A program made the translations under genes and the position numbers. The notes under the pieces were generated by a model that had not been told where the DNA came from, did no database searches, and saw only the letters and a program-made list of their open reading frames with translations. From contig OX393578.1 of the NCBI GenBank assembly GCA_947652605.1, positions 60,519,415 to 60,583,414 of the forward strand: a DNA stretch of 64,000 bases, written 5' to 3'. Shown in pieces: positions 40,436 through 52,509 of this stretch. This DNA comes from Elmis aenea. Its lineage: Eukaryota; Arthropoda; Insecta; Coleoptera; Elmidae. Every line of letters starts with the position of its first letter. The stretch's first letter is position 1.

Positions 40436-41614
40436 GTTTTTTAATGTTTCAAAATATTGTTTTATTTTATACAATGGCAATGGATTTATTGCAAAAGAAG
40501 TTTGTTGCTTAATCGGTCATTTACATCTCCAACTAAAATAAATTATTGTTATCTTTAGCAACCATATCGTAAAGATATTTTTATTTTGAAATAAAAGTGT
40601 TAATGGAATCAAAGAATCTCGTACCTACATAAGTAGCCTACATTGATAATTATTGTTTTTACGATTTGGTGATTCATTCGACTTGGGTACCTACATATAA
40701 ACGAGAACTGAATTAATTAAGTAATTGACACATTACTAAACAGGCGCTTTAATATTCCTAGAAACACCAACGAGGGTAATTAGTTCAATTCATTGAGTTG
40801 AGTTCAACTAATTAATATATTACCTGCGCGTTATTGGCAACTTGTCAAAATAAAATAGTTGTTTAAACGTAGTTTATAGTCGATGCAATATTTTTGAATA
40901 TTAAGTAAAAATTTATGTGGGAATTTGGCGGTTACTAATAGCTAGATAAATTATAATGGCAGTTTTGAAACTACTCGTCATGTTTGTTAATCAGTTTCGA
41001 TTTTTATTCCAATTATAGGTTTCTGGTTGACGTTAAATATAAAAAATCAATTTACGATTTAGAGGGAATTTATTGATTGTTTAAAAATGATGAAATTCCA
41101 TTTCGAAAACGGCACCACCAGTTTTTTTTTCAAACGTTTGTATGTTATAGAGTTTATATTTCTCAATAAAATGTCGTTCATCTCAACTGTCAAAAACTAA
41201 AAACTACCAAGTTATTTCAAAAATTAAAAATTTTGGAAATCCATTTCGAAAACGGCATTGCATTAGTATCATTCGACATTAACCAATTAATAAAATAGAC
41301 GATTTTATACTCTGTGAAGCTGTATTTGCCAATTATTTATTCTATTTAGAAGCTATAAAATGACTGGGAAAGTCGCAAACTATTATTAATAAAATTCTTG
41401 TGTGTACCTATACCTATACATCACCGCCGGATATATTTTCGGAAACTTTTAATATGTTCATTGGAAATACATTTTATATTAATAGTGAATTAATTCTAGA
41501 ATTTTATGTGAATAATGCGTTGTTAGTTTCATAAGCAATTGGCATATTATCAAATAAATACCTGCAAAAAGATTTTCATTTGAAATGACATTTTCAATTT
41601 TAGATTAGAATTTA
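40436..41614 (+). other. Gene-free DNA with a 23-bp direct repeat
   Basis: GAAATTCCATTTCGAAAACG at 41,092 recurs as GGAAATCCATTTCGAAAACG at 41,235, each followed by GCA, 143 bp apart. No gene or other element is visible. Confidence 0.5.
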
Positions 41615-41933
41615 TTTTTGAACAGGATATCTTAACCTTTTAGTGGCATGGGCCCCTTTCAAAGTTCAGTGAAGTCTAAAAGAACTTTCCCAAAATACAT
41701 AGTACACACAAGATATCAGCCATAAATCTGTGATTTTTATTGTTAATTAAGTAACAAATTCGACCAATATTACTGTGGTTTCTTGACTACATTCTTAATT
41801 CAAAAAATGTAAATTTCAGTGCGAGTGTAATAAAAATTAAGATTTTTTTTTTTTTATACAGGTTCACGGATTTCATGATCCCATGACACCTAAGGGGTCC
41901 GTGACCCCAAGGTTAAGTACCCCTGCTTTAGAA
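41615..41933. mobile_element. 303-bp hAT-type MITE
   Basis: The element 41,623-41,925 begins CAGGATATCTTAACCTTTTA and ends, read on the - strand, CAGGGGTACTTAACCTTGGG; both are followed inward by GGGCCCC/GGACCCC. Flanks TTTTTGAA (41,615-41,622) and CTTTAGAA (41,926-41,933) match at 6 of 8 positions, suggesting an old 8-bp duplication. No coding. The end at 63,804 has the same opening, CAGGGGTTCTAAACC. Confidence 0.7.
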
Positions 41934-44493
41934 GACAAAACGACACTGCAGAAGTTGCCCATGTAAGTATTATTTTTAGTTCATTTTTATTATGGGAAAG
42001 GTCGACTTTTTTTAATAATTTAATTATGATGAAAATAAAGTAAAAGTACCAAATTGGTAAGATGAAAAATTTTCAAACTAATATACCTACGTAAAAATTC
42101 AGGGCATATTATTTTTGAAAAAGAATAAGGTATCGACTACTGAAGTAAATCTGTTGCTTTAGACAGAAATCATTTACACTATCTTACTAAATTTTGAAAA
42201 TTAAGGAGTTGCTTTTTTGTTAATTTATGGCTTTCGATATTATAAAAAAGAAACAAACATTATTTTGCTGTAATTTTTATATTTTCATAAATCAATGACT
42301 CAAACTAAACAGTTTTTAGTTTAATAAAAAATAATTCTATCTATGTCAAAGTCAACTATGATTGTTTTTCAAAATAACGAAAGTGGGTTTAACATCTCGA
42401 TATCTACAATGTGAGTTTGAAATTGGAATTCATAACTTGTGGTCTATAATAACCAAGAGATATTGCATTTCCATCGACAAAAAAACACCTTTTGCATATA
42501 TTTTCTTAGAGCTGATGTTGTAAAATACTTCTGTTGGAAAGTATCATCGTTGCGAAGTGGTTCAAGCTCAAAAGCAAAAAACATCACGGAGGGGAAAATT
42601 TGCTGAATCACCTACAACTAATTGAAAATTAATAAGTTACAACAGCCTTACTGTAAAAGCACTTTATTAAAGTTGCTGGCTTTCATAAAACAGAACCCAT
42701 ATATATTGTGGGCGTCAAATGTGGAGTTAGACGACCTTGTTTGGTATTCGGGCGCCAGAAACAGGTTGGGGTCAATTGCATCACATAAGAATTTTAATAA
42801 ACGTGGTTTTTATTATCAATTGACAAATGTAAATTAAATAATTATGGGTTCCAGTGTTTATATTACTGTAGTTGAACTTACGACAAACAACTCTGTCAAT
42901 GGCAAGGCAAAGGAATGAAAAGTTTTCTATTTGTTTAAACGAAAAGGCGTTCTAATTTTGTTTCTTAATGAAAAAAGAACATACTTTTTTTAAATTTAAC
43001 CACTAAAAATAAATAAAACACCAAATATTAAATATTACTAATGCAATATTTGAGTAAGAAATATACAAAATTATATGTTATAGTAGCTTTGTTGCACAGG
43101 ATGGCCCATTTATTTTATTGTTACCAAGAGGTACAACCAATGACAGTAATAATTGTGGACTTATGTAATTTTACTATTGAGAATGAGATTGCTGTTTAAA
43201 ACGGAAGTCTAGCAAGTGGATCCGTATTTAAGACACTACTTTAAATATCAATTGAGTAATTTTAATTTATTTATTTAATTAAACCATTTTTGGGATAGGT
43301 ATGCGGCATATTTTTAATGTAGTCAATAAAATTTTGATTTTGGCAACATATTAATTATTGCAAGTGTAAGGATGGGTTTTAATCCTATAAGTATACATTT
43401 TTTTTGCAGTTTTAGTTTTAAAAAAATCTTCACATCGCTGTTGCGAAATTAATAAAATTGCTTATTTATCTCTTTGCTTTACTTCCTTTAAAATGATACA
43501 CCTAGGTAGGTACTTAGATAATTCAGACACGTTATGATTGAATTGATTTTTATATGGACCTACTCCTTACATTGATTTTGGAAAAATGTCCAAAAAAGAT
43601 CTGAATCTTAAATCTTTGTATATCATTTAAATAAATAAAAAAAACAAAGTATGTAATATTTTTGAATTTTGTTGAAAGTATGATAAGTGATTGAATAAGC
43701 CGCGCGCTTCTGTGGTCAGTATAGTTTTAAGCATATTGAAAATAGTATCTTATAACTTTTTATTCGGTGTTTTGTGGCCAATAACAAAAATGAGCTGTAT
43801 AATCATTTTAAGATAATTATTAAAGTTATTACCTCCCTTAACTTGAAGGTTACATCCGCTTTTGCCCGTAGCCTGTAGCTATCGTTAAATTCACAAGTAT
43901 AGGTTACCTAATCATATTTTTCTACCACACGACGTTTTGTAAATCGCGCACAAAAAAAATCTAAACTATTTCACGAAGAAATTACCGAGCGTGTCCTTTA
44001 ATTGAGGATATGATACGCCTGACCGGATTATCATACAAAAAAGTAATGATACGCCAAAAGTTCTTATTACGCGCATTCACCGGATATGGAAATTATTACG
44101 TTTAGTATGTATATTAGAATAATATGACTGTGTTGTTTTGTTTAAATTATTGCTACATAAAATTTTCTATTACTTAGATCAAGTCGAGTTTAAACAGTGA
44201 AACAGGATAAAACTTGAAATGTACCTATGGGTCCCTGGGGCACAATTCAACCTAAGTCAACTTTCTGCTTTTTTCATCAGAATTTATTTAAATGTATTGT
44301 ATGTAGGTAAATTATTGATAATATAGAAATTTAATAATGAAACAAAAAAATCAGATACCTATGTTAATTGGTATGTTGTAACTTGTTTTTTTTTTGGGCA
44401 AATAAATTACATGTTATGTACCTATATTATGTATGTAATATGTATGTACTTATGTAGGTATGTAGCAGACCACTTTTTAATATAAAAAGTTAG
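41934..44493 (+). other. Gene-free AT-rich DNA
   Basis: No gene, RNA or complete element supported. Repeated TAGGTACCTA-type words are common here, as elsewhere in the desert. Confidence 0.4.
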
Positions 44494-44659
44494 GTATAGG
44501 GCAGTGATGGCGAACCTATGACACGCGTGTCAACAGTGACACGCTGCTCCTTTTTGGGTGACACACAACGCACATTTCGTTCAATTGTTTTTTTTTTTCA
44601 CAAATCACTATTTAAAAAAAAAAATTATTTAGGTTAGGAAGGTTTTCACAGGAGGCGCT

Positions 44660-45389
44660 ACTTTGCCATTCGTTTTGGTATCCTCCGCAAGGGGAAGTAC
44701 AAGCATACACTGCCTCGTTTATAGCGGAGCGGATTATTTATGAAGTTGGTCATGCATTTGTGCAGTTCAGAGAAATAGGAGGAACAATAAATTTTATGAA
44801 ATATCCAGATGAAGTTATTTTTACAAATCTGAAGTTAGATGTGTTCAATTGGTTAGAATTAAATGCCTTATGGTGCCTGTCCACGTGAGAGTAAACAACT
44901 CTCGATAGCAGCGTCGCCAAGGATACAGCCAATCGCGAGTTACTCTCAGGGGCTGTATCCTTGGCGACGCTGCTATCGAGAGTAGTTTACTCTCACGTGG
45001 ACAGGCACCATTTAGAAACGCAATTAGCAAAATTCCAATCTAGCTGTATTTGGAAGCAAAAGTTTATTGATCTTAGATCCGATTTAGAAGCACTTGAACG
45101 AGACCGCTTGCATGGATCCGAAAATTATAATTCTGACAACAAAACTCTGAAAGTGTGCAATTCCAACCCGGAAACTTTTGACGGTCTGGAAAGACTTGCC
45201 AAAGCTATACTGACCATTTTTTCATCAACGTACTCCTGCGAAACTTTGTTTTCGACTCTAAATAACATAAAAACAGACAGGAGGAGTAGATTGGTTGATG
45301 ATGCATGCGTAGCTTTGAAATGTACGAATTATAAACCTTCCATAAAAGAGCTAGCTTTAAAAGTACAACACCAAAAAGTCATTAAATAA
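44660..45389 (+). pseudogene. hAT transposase remnant, split by a foldback insertion
   Basis: Two fragments in one orientation. The left one, about 44,660-44,868, reads as roughly 70 residues including YEVGHAFVQFREIGGTINFM and FNWLELN, cut off by the 142-bp palindrome. The right one resumes at about 45,009 and ends at TAA 45,387-45,389: its C-terminal part (LERLAKAILTIFSSTYSCET, then LFSTLNNIKTDRRSRL) is the hAT family dimerisation region. The catalytic middle and the BED zinc finger are not recognisable, so the copy is non-functional. The open frame from 44,961 starts inside the palindrome, so its first 17 residues are not transposase. Confidence 0.88.
44870..45011. mobile_element. 142-bp palindromic (foldback) MITE nested in the hAT element
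   Basis: Two 61-bp arms, 44,870-44,930 and 44,951-45,011, are inverted copies with a single mismatch, separated by a 20-bp loop. The outer ends are ATGGTGCCTGTCCACGTGAG and its complement. It interrupts the transposase remnant, so it inserted after the hAT copy. The target duplication is not clear: flanks are CTT on the left and TTT on the right. The arms generate two matching open-frame starts on opposite strands (ATLLSRVVYSHVDRHH on both), an artefact of the palindrome. Confidence 0.9.
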
Positions 45390-45721
45390 AATGCATGTTA
45401 CAGTTTTTTGTTTGTTTTAATTTTTTTTTCTAAATAAACTACAAATATAAAAAAAAAATATTTGTTATGCTATTCCACAATAACATATACAATACGATAT
45501 TTTTAAATAAAAATTGGGGGTCGTTTTGACACGGGGACGTCTTATATACTTATAAAAAATCTTAATTTTGGTTTCGAAAAATTAGGGATCGTCTTATAAA
45601 CAAGGGCGTCTTATACACGGAAAAATACGATGTATGTAGGTGACACGCCACTCGCGTAGCATCACCTGAATTTTTAAATTTTGACGCCGGCTTGAAAAGG
45701 TTCGCCATCACTGGTATAGGG

Positions 45722-46089
45722 TATTGAGGTAGTTTTTAAAATATTTCTTCTTAGATCATTTATTTAAAAAATAAATTTTGTACATAACTCTGTCCCAATT
45801 TAAGCAGGATCTTTATGTTAAGCCTCAAATTTGGCATCCTCTGTATAGTAATATTGTAACATTTGAAATCAAAGCATGTACTTACTTACAGTCCCCCAGC
45901 ATAATTCAACATTCTACAAAATTTAACATTTCCATATTACGGTGACTTAATGAAAAACTATTAAAATGATAAAGATAATAACTTTGACGATCGAATAAGC
46001 AACAAACCTTTCTCACAATAATTCACACCATTGTTATAGGTATCTAATAATTAACAATAAATTTAAAACACAAAAAAAATCAATTAAGG
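45722..46089 (+). other. Gene-free DNA with a partial copy of the unnamed repeat
   Basis: Positions 45,976-46,010 contain ACTTTGACGATCGAATAAGC, similar to the ACTTTAATGATCGTATAAGC core of the 96-bp repeat next to it. Nothing else is seen. Confidence 0.45.
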
Positions 46090-46185
46090 ACAATATTTGC
46101 TTATCAAATACATAATCTAACACTTGTTGTTATTTTAAATGCATAATATTTAGAGACTTTAATGATCGTATAAGCGACGAACCCG
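46090..46185 (+). repeat. Unnamed interspersed repeat, copy 2
   Basis: The + strand counterpart of 40,340-40,435, starting ACAATATTTGCTTATC and ending ATAAGCGACGAACCCG. Similarity stops at about the same points in both copies, giving an approximate repeat length of 96 bp. Confidence 0.7.
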
Positions 46186-48442
46186 TCAACTATGATTTTA
46201 ATCATAATCTTTGTAAAAGCAATTCATACGCAAAATTTATTGACCTTTATGATAAATTTACGATTATTTTTGGCAAACAAATCTCAGTTATTTCATTAAT
46301 CATGCACGATTTTAAACAATTAGTGTTAAAAATATTATTCATTAGGTATTTATTTACCTTTTTCTTAATAGGTTTATAATGGACAAACTTTGAAATGTTA
46401 TATCTTTTACTAATATTGCAAAGGCTTTGCAAAATCGGCGATTTTATAAAATGTATTAAGTATTTGTCTTAACTCTTTTTATTTTTTAAATGTTTTAAAT
46501 GTGTGAGTGCTATAGTCTTTGCATTTTCCTCCTTCAAAATAAGACGATTTTGATGTTGCCTCTCCCTTTTAGTAGTACAAGTCTCTGCGTTAATCTGTTT
46601 TATTTATACTTATTAAACAAAGGATGATCTTTATTCTAACGAGCAACGTAATAATTTCGGTTAATGACATGTTTAGATACGACCAAAGATAAATCTGAAA
46701 CGGCACAATAAATGCCTCAGTTTGTTAGTCAAGTCTGGCACCGTATGTTATTTACAGTCAACGTGCTACATATTCCTTTTGCACATGAAACGGCCAGTGA
46801 ACCGCCTAGGCACTTTACATGTCATTTGCAAAGCATCTTCATGAGAGAGAACCGTCTTAGACCGAAAATCTTAATTCAGAACCAGTAGTCGTGTTCATTT
46901 GGAAATATCTAAATGCCCGTTGTTGCTCAACGAATATTGATATAAAAGGTAAATAATTTTCACGTGATACAATCGTAACACATGAATTTGATACATATAA
47001 CTAACTGGTTCTGTCAGTTGTGTGACATATCCAGTTCCACTGGGCACGCGATTAAAAAGAAGTCAAAGTTCGTGTGCTTCGAACGTGGTTTGCAAAAGAT
47101 CTGGAGAATATGTAGCACCTGACTGACCATTCGGCGAACCAAACTACTCGCTCGGGCGCCGCATCTACTTTCCTTTTAACCATGACCTACTCCAGCAATA
47201 CCGTTAAAGTCTTGGAGCACTTTTGAAAATGCGCTCCAGCGGTACGTACGCAGTATGTGATAATCCACACGTATGCGTCAATCTAAACTGCTCTAAAAAA
47301 TTATGCAATGTTGTTTGTTGTCGACACGATAAAGCACACAGACAATTTTTTGGCATTCTTTTGTTGGCAAGGTATAAAAATGTTGTTTATCTTCTACTAT
47401 CGATTGATAACCTGGTAATGTTATGACATTTTCGCTATTTCATTAATAGCGAAAGTATGAAATTTATAAGTATTCTTTGCAATGCCACGTAGTTGTAGGC
47501 ATTGCACGAAAGCATTATTTTTTCTTGATATGCGATTTACCTAAGCCGTTTAAGGAATTGTTGGATATTTGGAGAAATCAAAATTAAACCAGGCAACGTT
47601 TTACTTAAAAATGTATTTTGAATGTAGTTTTTGATAAACGTCGTTACCAATGATGATCGCTAGTTGATATGGCGGCATGTGATATAGTAGTAATAAACAA
47701 ATAAAGAAGAAAATTACGGACGAAGTTGCGATGGTCTTAAAACTGCTCTAGCGTTGTTACAAGAGATTTTTAATGAAAAAGAAATGTGATTTTTAATTTA
47801 AACTGTTGGCAAGAGAAATAAGCGTAAACTATTAAATATTTGCCTAATATTCAACTTATTAGCTCTTTCTGTTTCGGTAGTAATCTTAGACAGTTTTTTT
47901 TTATCTATCTGCAAAATTTCGAGGAAGAATAAAAAATCTTTATTGTTTTTGAAGTTTGTATGTAGAAAATAAGCTTTTTACAAATAAACACATCAAAACA
48001 CTTCTTTATCAAGAACTGTTTATTATCTACTAATTTTTGGGGGAATTTTTTAACTTTTCAAGAAACTTTAATCGTCCATAGTCGAAAATATCACTCTATT
48101 TTCTATAGTAATTTTCGGCCAACACAAATATAAATTTGACAGAAAATGATGACACATTTCTGAAATTTGTCTAACGATAAGTTGGTTTTGGTTTTTAGAA
48201 CAAAAATGTTGTCTTAATTTAAAACCTATAATCTATTTCATCAAAGGAAAAAGCTTTTAACTAAACTTCCCTCTGTCTTTTATTTATCTGCAGCATATCT
48301 TATCATGCACGTTATGGACCTGTTAATCTCACGAATGCTATTTACGTGTTAGTGGTGAGTTATCTCGCATGTGATACAGTGGAAATCCCACTCTCGACAT
48401 GCCCGGAGTCGAGCAGGCCAGTGACCACTCCGGGAATCACTT
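46186..48442 (+). other. Gene-free DNA, with a possible first exon near 47.0-47.24 kb
   Basis: Most of this is AT-rich and empty. The patch 47,030-47,240 is richer in GC, has an initiator-like TCAGTT at 47,014-47,019, a short upstream open frame starting at about 47,180, and a donor CTCCAGCG|GTACGT near 47,241. No DPE is correctly placed. Joining this donor to the exon at 57,588 would place a stop codon in the frame opened at its ATG, so it could only be non-coding leader. A TCACGTGA palindrome lies near 46,960. Confidence 0.3.
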
Positions 48443-48476
48443 TCAGTTTCGTTGGCGGGTTCATAGTAGTCGGTTG
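48443..48476 (+). promoter_or_regulatory. Inr plus DPE core promoter
   Basis: TCAGTT at 48,443-48,448 matches the arthropod initiator TCAKTY exactly, setting +1 at the A, 48,445. GGTTG at 48,472-48,476 occupies +28 to +32 and matches the DPE consensus RGWYV at all five positions. No TATA box is apparent, as usual for DPE promoters. The surrounding 48,390-48,540 is clearly less AT-rich than the desert. The downstream gene would be the one coding from 57,642. Confidence 0.6.
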
Positions 48477-48637
48477 CCGTTTACTCTGCGAACGCTTGAA
48501 CCTCGTGCTCCAGTGACGGCGAACTAACAGAGCATTGTATGCAAAACAAAGTCTACCGGAGTTATCGTTTAAACAGCTTAGATTACATGAGTTTCTAATT
48601 GACACTGTTCATTCCTGTAACAAGACGCAAAAATAAG
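48445..48637 (+). other. Candidate non-coding first exon
   Basis: Runs from the predicted start site to the donor AAATAAG|GTAATC. It has no long open frame. Splicing to the 3' site at 57,587 would create a leader joined to the first coding exon across a 9-kb intron. The donor choice is uncertain because weaker GT sites lie inside. Confidence 0.4.
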
Positions 48638-49468
48638 GTAATCGATGTCGTTTGCTTTCCATTTCAACTTTAAACTTTTAAATACACTTTTTGTATTTAA
48701 CTTCCTAGATCGACAGCACGTTTTATTTTCATGTAGTCGATAGATCAATTTGTTTTGGAGCGTGTTAATGAGGCAGATGTTCCTTTAAAGAAGAATTACT
48801 TTTCGTGTCAGATTTGAAACAAAGCTGTGTTTAGGGTATCTTATGTACTACCTACGATGAGAAGATGCAAAATATCTGGCGATAGTTTCTTCTTAAATTT
48901 ACGATTTAAGGCCAAAAAACTTTTTTCGAATTTCGAAAATTTAAATTTTTTTTGAATGTGCAAACACAATTTAGGTGGAGCATTAATTTTAACTCATTTT
49001 TGTTTTTATTTTTTACATGATACATGATTACAGCGATCTGTCAATGCAGCCAATAAGTTTCTTTGATGTCATAGAATTTCTTGTTAGTGGCAAATACAAT
49101 TTTCAAAAAGCTATTATTTTGAATTTATAAATATATAACTGTAATTATCACAATTTTGAAATAAACAAATCACAAACGATTCAAATTTTTATTCTTTAAA
49201 CTGTAATGTAGTCCATAACAAAAACAACAAGACAATCAATTGGACAAGTTAGTGATTCGTTAGCTATAATTCAACAAATTGTACATTTTTGGTGATTCTT
49301 AGGATATAAGAACAATCTGTTCATGTTTAGATTTTAAAATTGGTACAGTTTAAAGCGTGTTCTTGTTTTATTTTGAATCTCTAAAGAATTATTTGTAATT
49401 TGACTTTATGGTCAGTTATATTGTACCTATATCATTTAGGATTTTAAGAAAGTATCTACTTCCTTATT
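48638..49468 (+). other. Gene-free AT-rich DNA
   Basis: Nothing to annotate; probably intron. Confidence 0.4.
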
Positions 49469-50026
49469 TATACAGGGTGTGTAAAAATTGGCGAAAGGGC
49501 TACACGGAGCGATGTTTAAAGAAAAAAAAAATGGCAACATTGCATACATTCATTTGCGTTTGGACATTTTTTTATCAGCAATTTTTACTTAGGTATTTAC
49601 AATTTTTGTTCGAACTGAAAGCCTTCAGTTCGTAAACATAGCTGCCAACGTTTGGGTATCGTAAAACACAAACAAGAAATAATTACGAGAAAAACAGAGA
49701 TGACAGCTAAGGACAATGTTGCCATATGTATTACTGTCATTAAAATCAGTGATTTACATATTTTCAACACCAATTTTTGAAAGGAAGAACACAATATCTA
49801 GGAAAAAATACTATTCGAAATCTATTTTTATTCCAAATTGCAGCTTTTTCATTTGCAAGTATTAAATAATAACGCCTATTAAAGGACTAAATGTCAAAGC
49901 TTTGAGGACCTCTTGCAGACACAGCAAGCGTGGTACAACATTTTCGTATTAAGATTTTCGACTTAGAATTTTACGAAGAACATCGCCACGTGTAGCGCTT
50001 CCGCCAATTTTTGCACACCCTGTATA
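49469..50026. mobile_element. 554-bp ACAGGGTG-type MITE with TA target
   Basis: The element 49,471-50,024 has 44-bp inverted ends with five mismatches, opening TACAGGGTGTGTAAAAATTG on the left and TACAGGGTGTGCAAAAATTG on the right (other strand). TA lies on both sides (49,469-49,470 and 50,025-50,026). There is no transposase. TA duplication fits Tc1/mariner-type or related elements, but the terminal sequence alone does not settle this. The window's first 29 bases are the end of a related copy. Confidence 0.85.
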
Positions 50027-52509
50027 TACACACATATAATTTTAATTGCCTTAACTGAAGTTAAAAAATGTATTAAAATGCACTTTTTAAGATAATATTT
50101 CGGGCGAGATACGAAATTAAAAAAATTGTTAGGCTGTTTCGAAAATATATCTTATTGTCAGAATTAATCGAAAAGATTTACCTGGTTCTTTTTTCCTAAA
50201 ATAATAGTGTTTAGTAATAAATCTGACACGAAAAGTTCTTTTTACAATTGTTTTAAGTTGTTTGCAATCGTTAATATAAAAAATTATGGAAATCCAATCT
50301 CTTTGTCTAAATTAATAACTTACACTTTTGTACATTACACGCTACCTACAACGCATAATTTAATAGCTGCTAAATGTAAAGCTAACCGACGCGACGACTA
50401 AAATATTAAATAAATGCAACTGCAACAATAATTTCTTTACATTTACAAGGTAAACAATATAACCATAGATTTTTTTGTAATTAAACTCAGGAAATAGAAA
50501 AATAACTTTCTTCATTTGCAGCTAAATTTTTGTTTCTATTAAAAGTCAGCTTTGCTTTCCAAGTTATTTTTAGTTATTCATTTATAATATCAAATTGTCG
50601 TTAAGGATAATGTGACTCAGATGTTATTCGAAAATTACCTTAAAGATGTAATCAACAAACTTGTTCATGTTATTTGATCCTGTGCTGCGAAAGAATCTAT
50701 AAATACATATTAATTAGGCCACATCAGCCAACGAAAACTATTGTTTAGTATTACCTACTTAAAAATATTAGATAGAATATAGGTTTTTATAATACATTAT
50801 CATAGAAAAAAATCTAGGAAAATATAATTAATATTACAGGCAAATAAACTAGTTTTTAAGTTTATTTTAAAAATTGTTTATAAAATTAATAATGCATTTG
50901 AGAATTAAGAAAAATAAAAGTATATATAAAATGAGCCGAGGACTGATAATAACAATCACAAATATATTATCACGTAATATCAAACTTATTTTTACCATGT
51001 CCTGCTGGAACGAACAGAAGGAACAGGTTTGTTTGAAAAATGATCTTATTTCAATTAAGACTTGTATGATCTTAACAATTTCGATGGAATCATGCATCAC
51101 CAGTGCTAAATATAAAAACGACCTTGCGAAAAAAACTTTTTTATACTGCGAATATTGCAAGTATCTATTTGCCTCTTCATTGGCATCTTTGCAGAATTTA
51201 GTGCGACCTTTATCGATTTTCAGATAAATTATAAATTACTTTATAAAAAAAAGTTTAAGCTAATGGACATTAGTGAATCACGTTAAATTAGAACTGTAGA
51301 AAAAATCCTTTTTAATTTTCCTAGAATTATTTTGAAACCATTCAAGTTTAACTGATGTTTGAAGAAACTGTAACCTTGGCAAAAATGATTCATTAGCCAT
51401 AAATTCAAATTACAATTAGCAAGAATGTGTTACAAATCTTTTTAAAATGTGACAAGAACGGATGCACTAACGTAATTGTGAAAATAATTACTTATTTACA
51501 TCAACTGAAATTAGATCAGCCGATGAACAAAACTAGACAAATATCTAAAAAAAAACTTTGCTCTCGGTTTTCTCGTTTTGTTTTAGCAATTTGTTGTTAT
51601 TGAAGAGTGTTATGTAACTTTTTTGGTTCGTTTTATGTTACGCATTGCCTGCTACATATTAATAAACACCTTTAAGCCACAAATATATTTGTCTTAGCCA
51701 CCACGTACATGTTCAATTGTTAATATTTTACATTCACATTTTAAGATCGACATACGTTTTTAGCGAATTACAAACCAAAGAAGTAGATTCAGTCGCGCTC
51801 AGTTGCTTCCTATAGTGACTAGAAATGGATTTGAATAATCGTCAGTTTTCTGCGATTAATTAACCAGTCCGGAAACAAGCGAAAGTGTTATTATTTTACA
51901 GTAGTTTATGATCACAGCTGATGTAATAACTATTATCTCGTAGTTTTATATATATTTATTAGGTTAACTTACTACGAAGACTACTGATTATAATTGCTCT
52001 TTTCAAACTTATAATTATAAAATGCTCATTAATTTTTTTTCCTCAGTAGACTATAGATTTAATTCGATTAGACAGCGCGAATAACTCTCTTAAACTAAAA
52101 AATTACGTCTGTTACCGGTTAATGTAAGCAAATCCACATGTCTTACTTAAAAAAAATTTGATTTCGTCGGCAAATTAAGTTTGGTTTTACTTGATTCTGT
52201 TGTGAATTGAACTGAAACAGTTTCTTTGCAGCCTTAAACTTATTATGTGGCCCACCAAGTCCGTTTTGGACTTAATGGGATCAGAAAAGACCAAATAAAA
52301 CCAGATCACACTTACTGAGACATAACAAAGCGCTTTGAATTAATGGAAATTCGTCTGTGAACTCGATTTTGTAACATAAATACCTACTAAAGGATGTTTT
52401 CTTAGGTTCAAGAGCCCTGTATTGTAATTTTGCCAACAGTTTGTATGTACCTAGTACCCGGTGAAAGCACATTCGTGGAACAGAAAAATTTGATCATATC
52501 AGAAAGTCT
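50027..52509 (+). other. Gene-free AT-rich DNA
   Basis: Overlapping open frames on both strands at 50,867-51,227 lack any domain and look accidental. No other feature. Confidence 0.4.

Larger units (their letters stand above)
44494..45721. mobile_element. 1.2-kb hAT element with perfect 8-bp target duplication
   Basis: The element spans 44,502-45,713 and is flanked by identical GTATAGGG at 44,494-44,501 and 45,714-45,721. Its 16-bp inverted ends are CAGTGATGGCGAACCT and AGGTTCGCCATCACTG. It carries a broken remnant of a hAT transposase on + and a second, palindromic element inserted in it. At about 45,535-45,630 three CGTCTTATA motifs recur near its right end. Autonomous hAT elements are normally longer than 2 kb, so this copy has lost internal sequence and cannot code for an active transposase. 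Confidence 0.93.

Noticed and set aside
44750..45030. Small - strand open frames
   Set aside because: Their N-terminal parts are translations of the palindromic foldback arm, and the rest is the antisense of the transposase remnant.
50867..51227. Overlapping open frames of 97 and 117 codons on opposite strands
   Set aside because: The two frames mirror each other, lack any motif, and lie in gene-free AT-rich DNA.
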